From Clostridia bacterium (GTDB lineage Bacteria > Bacillota_A > Clostridia > Oscillospirales > CAG-272): 9,122 bases of DNA. Location: positions 1 to 9,122 of the forward strand of contig JAGAIH010000091.1 in assembly GCA_017626655.1 (NCBI GenBank). The letters run 5' to 3'. The notes under the pieces were generated by a model, which worked only from the letters and a program-made list of their open reading frames with translations, was not told the origin of the DNA and did not search any database. The stretch's first letter is position 1. The number at the start of each line of letters is the position of its first letter. This document shows, one piece after another, positions 1 through 4,949 of this stretch. A program made the position numbers and the translations under genes.

Positions 1-1
1 C

Positions 2-1129
2 CTGGCCGATAAGACCGCCATCATCAAGCAGACGGGCAACGCCGCCCTGATCCCCGCCGAGGCTTCCTCCGAGGCCCCCGTCCCCGCCGTCCCCGTCCCC
101 GGCGAGACCCTCTGCACCGTCCTCTTCACAGGCGGCACCACGGGCAAGTCCAAGGGCGCCAAGCTCTCCCACCGAGCCGTCATGGAGGGCACCAAGAACG
201 GCTGCTACGGCATCAAGACCATCTTCGGCGACCGCTACCTCCTGGTCCTCCCCCTGACCCACGTCTTCGGTCTCATCCGCAACCTCATGACCTCCCTCTA
301 CACCGGCAGTACCCTCATGATCTGCCGCAACAACAAGGATATGTTCCGCGACGCGGCGGTCTTCAAGCCCACCATCATGGTCATGGTCCCCGCCCTGGCC
401 GAGATGGCCCTGGGGCTTTCCAAGCAGTTCGGCCGCAATATGCTGGGCCCCGATATGAGGACCATCATCTGCGGCGCCGCCGCCGTGCCTCCCTACCTGG
501 TCCGCGAGTACGACAAGCTGGGCATCACCCTCCTGCCGGGATACGGCCTCACCGAGTCTGCCAACCTGGTCAGCGGCAACCCCGAGGCCCTCCGCAAGCC
601 CGAGTCGGTAGGCTTGATCTACGGCGGCATGGACTATAAGATCGTGGACGGCGAGCTGTGGCTCAAGGGGGTCAACATGATGGACGGCTACGTGGGCGGC
701 GCCGATAACGATATCGCCTACGAGGACGGCTGGTTCAAGACGGGCGACCTGGTCCGCATCGACGAGGAAGGCTTCCTCTACATCACGGGCCGCATCAAGG
801 AGATCATCGTGCTCCAGAGCGGCGAGAACGTCTCCCCTGCCGAGCTGGAGGTCATGTTCTACGGCATCGACGCGGTGCAGGACTGCGTGGTCTACGATCG
901 CATGGTCAACGGCGCCCAGATCCTGGTGCTGGAGATCCTGCCCCGCACGTCCACCGTCAAGGCCCTGGGCATCACCGATCTTGACGCCTACTTCCGTGAG
1001 GAGATCCGCAAGATCAACGAGACCCTGCCTCCCTTCGAGCGCATCCAAAGAATCGTCCTCCGCGATACCGATTTCCCCCGTACCCCCGCCATGAAGATCG
1101 ACCGAAAGAAAGCGAGTGAACCCCAATGA
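2..1129 (+). CDS. Acyl-adenylating enzyme (ANL superfamily, acyl-CoA/acyl-ACP synthetase-like), 5' end missing
   Basis: The reading frame is open from base 2, so the gene enters from the left; 375 residues are visible. ANL enzymes activate a carboxylic acid as acyl-AMP and pass it to a thiol (CoA or carrier-protein phosphopantetheine). Visible motifs, numbered from the first visible residue: the ATP-phosphate loop TGGTTGKSKG (43-52), GYGLTES (180-186), GWFKTGDL (243-250), GRIKEII (263-269) before the C-terminal lid, and the lid motif PRTPAMKIDR with the adenylation lysine at 365. About 150 N-terminal residues of a typical 500-residue enzyme are lost beyond the edge. A Pro/Ala/Glu-rich stretch (18-34) precedes the ATP loop. 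The stop overlaps the ACP start (ATGA), so the natural acceptor is probably that ACP rather than CoA; this is an inference. The substrate acid cannot be read from the sequence. An internal ATG at 182 is not the start because it lies after the ATP loop. Confidence 0.9.
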   Translation: MADKTAIIKQTGNAALIPAEASSEAPVPAVPVPGETLCTVLFTGGTTGKSKGAKLSHRAVMEGTKNGCYGIKTIFGDRYLLVLPLTHVFGLIRNLMTSLYTGSTLMICRNNKDMFRDAAVFKPTIMVMVPALAEMALGLSKQFGRNMLGPDMRTIICGAAAVPPYLVREYDKLGITLLPGYGLTESANLVSGNPEALRKPESVGLIYGGMDYKIVDGELWLKGVNMMDGYVGGADNDIAYEDGWFKTGDLVRIDEEGFLYITGRIKEIIVLQSGENVSPAELEVMFYGIDAVQDCVVYDRMVNGAQILVLEILPRTSTVKALGITDLDAYFREEIRKINETLPPFERIQRIVLRDTDFPRTPAMKIDRKKASEPQ

Positions 1130-1380
1130 ACAGAAACGAGATCAAAGCAAAGCTCTGTGAAATCATGAAGCTGGCCATGCCGACCCTGGAGATCAGCGAG
1201 GAGACCATGAACGAGTCCGCCGGCCTGGCCTCCGACCTGGGCCTGTCCTCGGTAGGCGTCCTCTATATCGTCATCGGCATCGAGGAGATGTTTGGTATCC
1301 GCTTCGACGACGTGGGCTTCTCCGACTTCGAGACCCTGGGTGACGTCATCGACTACATCGAAAAGAAGGTCGGCGCATGA
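1126..1380 (+). CDS. Acyl carrier protein
   Basis: This is an 84-residue acidic protein with the size and helix pattern of a stand-alone carrier protein. The phosphopantetheine site is DLGLSSVG, with Ser42 as the expected attachment serine. The usual Asp-Ser-Leu is Ser-Ser-Val here, a divergence seen in specialised ACPs more than in fatty-acid AcpP. Helix III carries the acidic IEEMFGIRF stretch typical of partner docking, and the C-terminus (FETLGDVIDYIEKK) matches the family. The start codon lies inside the ATGA overlap with the upstream adenylating enzyme, and its stop overlaps the next start in the same way, so all three proteins are probably made in linked amounts. The likely role is to carry the acyl group made by the upstream enzyme and present it to the downstream LRAT-fold protein. 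It is unlikely to be the housekeeping AcpP, given the context and the divergent site. Confidence 0.9.
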   Translation: MNRNEIKAKLCEIMKLAMPTLEISEETMNESAGLASDLGLSSVGVLYIVIGIEEMFGIRFDDVGFSDFETLGDVIDYIEKKVGA

Positions 1381-1790
1381 GGTGGCTTCTGAGTGAGCCT
1401 CAGTACGGGGATATGATCCGGGTCAAATCGGGAACCATCTACCACTACGGCATCTACGTCTCGGACGCCGAGGTCATCCAGTTCGGCCTGGCCCCCGCCG
1501 CCCGCCCTGCGCTGAAGGACAGCGAGGTGGAGGTCCTGGCCACCGATATCGACACCTTCCTGGGCGGACAGTTTCTGGAGGTGGCGGAGTTCGACCGCAA
1601 GGAAAAGAAGGCCAACCGCTCCCCCGAGGAGGCGGTCTCTGCCGCCCGCGCCCGCCTGGGGGAGAGAGGCTACCACATCCTCTACAATAACTGCGAGCAT
1701 TTCGCCCACGAGTGCGTGAGCGGGAAGCACTACTCCGAGCAGGTGGATGGGGTCAGGGATATGTTCCGTAGCCTGTTCAAAAAGGATTGA
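1377..1790 (+). CDS. LRAT/NC-domain (permuted NlpC/P60-like) thiol acyltransferase or hydrolase
   Basis: This 137-residue protein has the two hallmark blocks of the LRAT/NC fold: an N-terminal histidine block IYHYGIYVSD (His23) and a C-terminal cysteine block LYNNCEHFAHECVSG (Cys106 within NCEHF). In this family the cysteine attacks an acyl substrate, forms a thioester and passes the acyl group to an acceptor or water. Mammalian relatives (LRAT, PLAAT/HRASLS) move acyl chains between lipids. The second catalytic histidine of those enzymes, 12 residues after the first, is Gln35 here. No signal peptide or membrane segment is seen, so it is probably cytoplasmic. Shine-Dalgarno AGAAGG at 1364-1369 precedes the start, which overlaps the ACP stop by four bases. 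Inference: it may take the acyl group from the ACP. A plain cysteine hydrolase is the alternative. The family call is firm; the reaction is not known. Confidence 0.82.
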   Translation: MRWLLSEPQYGDMIRVKSGTIYHYGIYVSDAEVIQFGLAPAARPALKDSEVEVLATDIDTFLGGQFLEVAEFDRKEKKANRSPEEAVSAARARLGERGYHILYNNCEHFAHECVSGKHYSEQVDGVRDMFRSLFKKD

Positions 1791-1906
1791 GCCGAAAACA
1801 CGGAATCAGCCTGTTCGTTTCGGTATCCTTATATCCGCTTAAGACCCGAACGCCGTCTGTTTCTGTAATTTTTTTGACTGAATATGAACAAATGGCGTTT
1901 TTTCTC

Positions 1907-1935
1907 TTGACAAAAAAACCGATATGCTCTATAAT
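1907..1935 (+). promoter_or_regulatory. Consensus sigma-A promoter of the lipoprotein gene
   Basis: TTGACA (1907-1912) and TATAAT (1930-1935) are both perfect and separated by 17 bases, in an AT-rich gap. Transcription should begin near 1942, about 30 bases before the lipoprotein start. I see no convincing terminator for the preceding cassette: the run of seven T's near 1869-1875 has only a weak bulged inverted repeat some 17 bases before it. Confidence 0.88.
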
Positions 1936-1970
1936 GAGTATAACAACTTCTATGAAAGGAAGAATTCACC

Positions 1971-2402
1971 ATGAAAAAGACTATTCGCGCTCTTCTGATT
2001 TGCCTCGCTCTCATTCTTTGCCTGACCCCCGTTCTCATGGCCTGCGATTCCGCTGACTCCAAAGGCGGCAATGATGTCACCAACAATGAAAACGCGGGTA
2101 ACGACGCCGCCTCGGTTGAGGGCAGACGCATCGCCACCTACACCTCCTTCGACAAGTCTCACAAGGTCCGTATGTACCAGATCGAGGAGACCAACGGTGC
2201 CGAGAAGGTCAAGTGCTCCCTGGTCCTCTACACCGCCGACGGCGCCATCCTGGATTCCGTCACCTTCGACGTGAAGGTCAACGGCGAGGATGCCAAGTTC
2301 GAGTGCTTCCACAAGGCTACCTGGCACGACGATAAGGTCGAGATCATTGTCAGAGATCACGACAACGCCGAGACCACCTACACCCTGAAGTACAGCAAGT
2401 AA
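1971..2402 (+). CDS. Small secreted lipoprotein of unknown function
   Basis: The protein has 143 residues. Its N-terminus is a lipoprotein signal: Lys2-Lys3, a hydrophobic stretch from about residue 7 to 23, and the lipobox LMAC with Cys25 as the lipidated residue. After cleavage about 119 residues would sit on the outer face of the membrane. Residues 26-50 are an Asp/Asn/Gly-rich flexible tether. The rest alternates polar and hydrophobic residues (for example ATYTSFDKSHKVRMYQIEE) as in a small all-beta domain. I recognise no family motif or catalytic residues. AAAGGAAG at 1955-1962 is the ribosome site, with good spacing. The gene stands alone between its own promoter and terminator, so the neighbours give no hint of its role. 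A binding or envelope-stress protein is possible but unsupported. Confidence 0.85.
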   Translation: MKKTIRALLICLALILCLTPVLMACDSADSKGGNDVTNNENAGNDAASVEGRRIATYTSFDKSHKVRMYQIEETNGAEKVKCSLVLYTADGAILDSVTFDVKVNGEDAKFECFHKATWHDDKVEIIVRDHDNAETTYTLKYSK

Positions 2403-2415
2403 GACCATACCCCAC

Positions 2416-2443
2416 ACGGCCCGCTTCGGCGGGCTGTTTTTTT
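2416..2443 (+). terminator. Intrinsic terminator after the lipoprotein gene
   Basis: A perfect GCCCGC/GCGGGC stem (2419-2424 and 2429-2434) closes on a stable TTCG tetraloop and can extend by three further pairs at its base. It is followed by seven T's (2437-2443). It lies 14 bases after the stop codon. Confidence 0.93.
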
Positions 2444-2476
2444 GCAAGCGGAAGCAATAAAAGTTGCAAAAACCTC

Positions 2477-2505
2477 TTGACAAATAAGGTGCTGTGTGCT
2501 ATAAT
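2477..2505 (+). promoter_or_regulatory. Consensus sigma-A promoter of the T-box/trpB unit
   Basis: TTGACA (2477-2482) and TATAAT (2500-2505) are perfect with a 17-base spacer. The start of transcription is expected near 2512, just before the T-box stem I. A promoter at full consensus fits a gene whose control is exerted after initiation by the leader RNA. Confidence 0.92.
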
Positions 2506-2514
2506 AGCTCCATC

Positions 2515-2800
2515 AATTCAAACCCATGACGAAGAAGAGTAGCGCGCACAAAGCCGATCATAGAGAGCCGCCGACGGTGGAAGGGCGGTACGGTCTCCGC
2601 GTGAATGGACTTCGGAGGGCAGGACGAGACCCCGAGGGATCGGGAGGTAGTGCCTGACGGGACCCGCGCCCGTTATCCCGCGGAGCATATGACCGTATGC
2701 GTGAGAGGATGGCTTTCTTGCGAAAGCGTCAATTTGGGTGGTACCGCGGATCCTTTGATTCGTCCCGAGGCAAAGTAAGACTTTGTTCGGGGCATTTTTA
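2515..2800 (+). promoter_or_regulatory. T-box leader (tRNA-Trp-responsive)
   Basis: All core T-box elements can be placed. The stem I base pairs CGAAG (2530-2534) with CTTCG (2610-2614). The specifier-loop S-turn AGTA is at 2538-2541. The distal AGAGAG motif (2562-2567) is followed by a CCGCC/GGCGG hairpin (2568-2572, 2584-2588) with the GACGGTGG-type apical loop. The specifier is in the context GAA-TGG-A at 2603-2609, giving UGG = Trp at 2606-2608; the same arrangement occurs in Bacillus glyQS (GAAA-GGC-A). A stem III-like hairpin with GCATA/TATGC arms lies near 2685-2700. The T-box GGGTGGTACCGCGG is at 2736-2749. The antiterminator forms when GGG (2736-2738) pairs with CCC (2764-2766) and CGGATC pairs with GATTCG. 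Uncharged tRNA-Trp would stabilise it and allow read-through into trpB. The downstream gene independently supports the Trp specificity. Confidence 0.95.
2764..2799 (+). terminator. T-box-controlled terminator hairpin
   Basis: CCCGA (2764-2768) pairs with TCGGG (2787-2791), and CAAAG (2771-2775) pairs with CTTTG (2781-2785), around the loop TAAGA. A T-rich tract (2795-2799, interrupted and continuing after 2800) follows. The CCC at 2764-2766 is also needed for the antiterminator, so the two structures exclude each other, as in known T-boxes. Confidence 0.92.
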
Positions 2801-2823
2801 TTTGGCTCCGAAGAGGAGGCAAT

Positions 2824-2859
2824 ATGTACCGATTCCGCCGATTGGGTAAGCGATGGTGA
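2824..2859 (+). CDS. Possible 11-residue leader peptide MYRFRRLGKRW ending in Trp-stop
   Basis: Between the T-box terminator and trpB there is a short open frame, ATG at 2824 to TGA at 2857-2859. It has a full AGGAGG Shine-Dalgarno at 2814-2819, although the 4-base spacing is short. The peptide is very basic and its last sense codon is the only Trp codon, directly before UGA. That codon lies in a possible hairpin pairing GATGG (2852-2856) with CCATC (2863-2867), so a ribosome paused there would melt it. The Shine-Dalgarno itself can be masked by CTCC (2806-2809). Bacillus subtilis uses a comparable arrangement, a Trp T-box followed by a Trp-rich leader peptide (rtpLP), upstream of the anti-TRAP gene. 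Here there is only one Trp codon, so chance remains a serious alternative. Confidence 0.4.
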   Translation: MYRFRRLGKRW

Positions 2860-2920
2860 CCCCCATCCGACCAACCACCGAACACCGTAACCAAATACAT
2901 TATTTACAGGAGATACAACC

Positions 2921-4309
2921 ATGAGTGCACAAGAGATGAAGAAAGAGATTCCCTACAAGATCTATATCAGCGAGGAGGATATGCCCAAGGCATGGTACAA
3001 CCTCCGCGCCGACATGAAGAATAAGCCCGCCCCTCTGCTCAACGCCGAGACCCACGAGCCCATGTCCTACGACGACCTCCGTCCCGTTTTCTGCGACGAG
3101 CTGATCCGCCAGGAGCTGGACGATACCACCCCCTACATTGAGATCCCCGAGGAGATCCGCTCCTTCTACAAGATGTACCGCCCCGCTCCCCTGGTCCGCG
3201 CCTACTGCCTGGAGGAGAAGCTGAAGACCCCCGCCAAGATCTACTACAAGTTCGAGGGCAACAACACCTCGGGCTCCCATAAGCTCAACTCCGCCATTGC
3301 CCAGGCCTACTACGCCAAGAAGCAGGGCCTGGACGGCGTCACCACCGAGACGGGCGCGGGCCAGTGGGGTACCGCTCTGTCCATGGCCTGCGCGTACCTG
3401 GGCCTGGATTGCCGCGTCTACATGGTCAAGGTCAGCTACGAGCAGAAGCCCTTCCGCCGCGAGGTCATGCGGACCTACGGCGCTCAGGTGACCCCCTCCC
3501 CCTCCACCACCACTGAGGTAGGCCGCAAGATCCTGGAGAAGCACCCCGGTACCGGCGGATCTCTGGGCTGCGCCATCTCCGAGGCCGTGGAGGCCGCGGG
3601 CAATCTCGGCAACTACCGCTACGTGCTGGGAAGCGTCCTGAACCAGGTCATGCTCCACCAGTCGGTCATCGGCCTGGAGACCAAGATCGCCATGGACCAG
3701 TACGGCATCAAGCCCGACATCATCATCGGCTGTGCCGGCGGCGGCTCCAACCTGGGCGGTCTCATCGCCCCCTTCATGGGCGAAAAGCTCCGCGGAGAGG
3801 CCGACTACCGCATCATCGCCGTGGAGCCCGCCTCCTGCCCCAGCTTCACCCGCGGTAAGTTCGCCTACGATTACTGCGATACGGGTATGATCTGCCCCCT
3901 GGCCAAGATGCACACCCTGGGCAGCGGCTTCATCCCCGCCCCCAACCACTCGGGCGGCCTGCGCTACCACGGCATGAACCCCGTTTTGTCCCAGCTCTAC
4001 CACGACGGCCTCATGGAGGCCACCACCGTCAAGCAGACCGAGGTTTTCGAGGCCGCCGAGTACTTCGCCCGCGTGGAGGGCATCCTCCCCGCCCCCGAGT
4101 CCAGCCACGCCATCCGCGTCGCCATGGACGAGGCCATCAAGTGCCGCGAGACCGGCGAGGAGAAGACCATTCTCTTCGGCCTGACGGGTACGGGCTACTT
4201 CGATATGGTGGCCTACGAGAAGTTCAACAACGGCCAGATGACCGACTACGTCCCCACCGACGACGACCTGGCTATCGGCTTCGCAGGCCTCCCTAACATG
4301 GATATGTAA
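2921..4309 (+). CDS. trpB: Tryptophan synthase beta chain, TrpB2-like
   Basis: This pyridoxal-phosphate enzyme joins indole and L-serine to give L-tryptophan in the cytoplasm. Key sites are RPAPL (87-91), GNNTSGSHKLNSA (113-125) with Lys121 as the PLP Schiff-base lysine, ETGAGQWG (143-150) with catalytic Glu143, and the phosphate cradle GGGSN (273-277). At 462 residues it is longer than classical TrpB (about 400), mainly through an extra N-terminal segment of roughly 60 residues. That length and the motif wording match the TrpB2 / TrpB-like class rather than TrpB1. No trpA or other trp gene adjoins it, so it probably uses free indole; TrpB2 proteins are known to associate poorly or not at all with TrpA. 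Shine-Dalgarno AGGAGA at 2908-2913 supports the start. Transcription should depend on the Trp T-box upstream. A relative acting on another indole- or serine-like substrate is possible, but the Trp-specific leader argues for tryptophan supply. Confidence 0.93.
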   Translation: MSAQEMKKEIPYKIYISEEDMPKAWYNLRADMKNKPAPLLNAETHEPMSYDDLRPVFCDELIRQELDDTTPYIEIPEEIRSFYKMYRPAPLVRAYCLEEKLKTPAKIYYKFEGNNTSGSHKLNSAIAQAYYAKKQGLDGVTTETGAGQWGTALSMACAYLGLDCRVYMVKVSYEQKPFRREVMRTYGAQVTPSPSTTTEVGRKILEKHPGTGGSLGCAISEAVEAAGNLGNYRYVLGSVLNQVMLHQSVIGLETKIAMDQYGIKPDIIIGCAGGGSNLGGLIAPFMGEKLRGEADYRIIAVEPASCPSFTRGKFAYDYCDTGMICPLAKMHTLGSGFIPAPNHSGGLRYHGMNPVLSQLYHDGLMEATTVKQTEVFEAAEYFARVEGILPAPESSHAIRVAMDEAIKCRETGEEKTILFGLTGTGYFDMVAYEKFNNGQMTDYVPTDDDLAIGFAGLPNMDM

Positions 4310-4321
4310 TGCCAAAAGCAT

Positions 4322-4398
4322 CCCCGCTCTCCCCAAAGAGGGCGGGGAAGCACCCTAAACAGGGAGGATCGGGCATTTCAGCGGAAACGAACCGCTGA
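4322..4398 (+). other. Hairpin cluster downstream of trpB without a T-tract
   Basis: Two inverted repeats lie just after trpB. CCCCGC (4322-4327) pairs with GCGGGG (4342-4347), with further TCT/AGA pairing inside. TCAGCGG (4378-4384) pairs perfectly with CCGCTGA (4392-4398) across a 7-base loop. A smaller CCCT/AGGG (4353-4364) sits between them. None is followed by a U-run, so they are not standard intrinsic terminators. They may protect the trpB mRNA 3' end or stop transcription with a helper factor. Confidence 0.5.
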
Positions 4399-4440
4399 TA
4401 AATCTTCCGAAAATTCTTGAAATTATTTTCACAAAACCTA

Positions 4441-4469
4441 TTGACATTTTGAGACCTTTATGATATAAT
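4441..4469 (+). promoter_or_regulatory. Consensus sigma-A promoter of the tRNA gene
   Basis: TTGACA (4441-4446) and TATAAT (4464-4469) are perfect with a 17-base spacer. Initiation is expected near 4476, about 5 bases before the mature tRNA 5' end, so the precursor would have a very short leader. Confidence 0.92.
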
Positions 4470-4480
4470 ATCAATGTTGC

Positions 4481-4556
<76 letters not shown>

Positions 4557-4557
<1 letters not shown>

Positions 4558-4595
4558 AAAAGAAAAGCCTGTGCCAAGCACAGGCTTTTCTTTTT
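4557..4595 (+). terminator. Intrinsic terminator of the tRNA gene
   Basis: GCCTGTGC (4567-4574) pairs perfectly with GCACAGGC (4578-4585) across a 3-base loop, followed by TTTTCTTTTT (4586-4595). The A-rich bases before the stem mirror the T-tract, so the stem could extend and might also act on transcripts from the opposite strand. Confidence 0.95.
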
Positions 4596-4625
4596 GGCGA
4601 AATGTGTGGGTGAGAAAAACGCGTT

Positions 4626-4737
4626 CAAGCTGCAAGATAACGAGGAGATTATATATCTGTAGCGACCAAAGGGAGCGGAGAGCAGCTTGATCAGCTCGCC
4701 GAAGGCGAGGTGGGGGTTCAGAGCCGCTCCCTTTTGG
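4626..4737. repeat. Long nested palindromic element in the gap
   Basis: CCAAAGGGAGCGG (4666-4678) and CCGCTCCCTTTTGG (4724-4737) are inverted copies differing by one bulged base. Inside lies a perfect CTCGCC-GAA-GGCGAG hairpin (4695-4709). In addition CAAGCTGC (4626-4633) is an exact inverted copy of GCAGCTTG (4682-4689), which would compete with or rearrange the outer fold. No T-tract follows the main hairpin and no credible protein is encoded. It could be a dispersed REP/MITE-like palindrome or a structured RNA; one copy cannot decide. Confidence 0.6.
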
Positions 4738-4745
4738 CAACCTTG

Positions 4746-4769
4746 AGCCTGTGCAACAGCCGGGCTTTT
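4746..4769 (+). terminator. Weak terminator-like hairpin
   Basis: AGCCTG (4746-4751) can pair with CGGGCT (4761-4766; one G-U), followed by TTT and C. Its wording resembles the strong terminator at 4567-4595 (AGCCTGTGC ... GGCTTTTC), as if it were a decayed second copy. Termination strength is probably low. Confidence 0.35.
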
Positions 4770-4820
4770 CTGCTTTACGGAAAAAGATAACTCTTGTTAC
4801 CGAAAAGTGCAAGCAAAACC

Positions 4821-4842
4821 ATATGTGAATAATATGTAAATA
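4821..4842. repeat. Two abutting 11-bp direct repeats upstream of the sugar operon promoter
   Basis: ATATGTGAATA (4821-4831) is followed at once by ATATGTAAATA (4832-4842), one mismatch in eleven. The repeat period is about one helical turn, and the pair ends 14 bases before the proposed -35. It may be a regulator site or an AT-rich UP-type element. Chance in AT-rich DNA is possible. Confidence 0.35.
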
Positions 4843-4856
4843 ATACCGCCAAACCC

Positions 4857-4885
4857 TCCACAAATCCTGTAATTTATTGTATAAT
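4857..4885 (+). promoter_or_regulatory. Probable promoter of the UDP-sugar salvage operon
   Basis: A perfect TATAAT (4880-4885) has a weak -35, TCCACA (4857-4862, four of six), at 17 bases. Initiation is expected near 4892, giving a leader of about 58 bases that holds a small GTGCC/GGGCAT-type hairpin (4902-4918). The weak -35 contrasts with the three full-consensus promoters elsewhere in the window and fits an activated or regulated operon. Confidence 0.6.
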
Positions 4886-4949
4886 TGTATATTGAAATAG
4901 AGTGCCTAAATAGGGCATCCAACATAAACATTACTCGGAGGTACTTACC

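Noticed and set aside
182..184. ATG at 182 as the start of the adenylating enzyme
   Set aside because: The same frame is open to the window edge and contains the essential ATP-phosphate loop before this codon.
1814..1875. Possible terminator after the LRAT-fold gene
   Set aside because: The best inverted repeat is short and bulged with a loop of about 25 bases, and the T-run starts some 17 bases after it.
1787..2056. 89-residue + strand frame between the LRAT-fold gene and the lipoprotein
   Set aside because: It runs through the lipoprotein promoter and into its signal-peptide region in another frame, with no good ribosome site.
2526..2660. ATG-initiated frame inside the T-box
   Set aside because: It lacks a ribosome site and lies entirely in the conserved stem I and following structure, which fully explains the sequence.
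2518..2922. Antisense frames of 134 and 75 residues across the T-box
   Set aside because: They lie over a structured leader RNA on the other strand, with no ribosome site or recognisable product.
2900..4336. 478-residue - strand frame opposite trpB
   Set aside because: It is a mirror of a GC-rich gene with strong third-position bias; it is Gly/Val/Leu/Asp-rich, matches no family, and the + strand encodes an evident TrpB.
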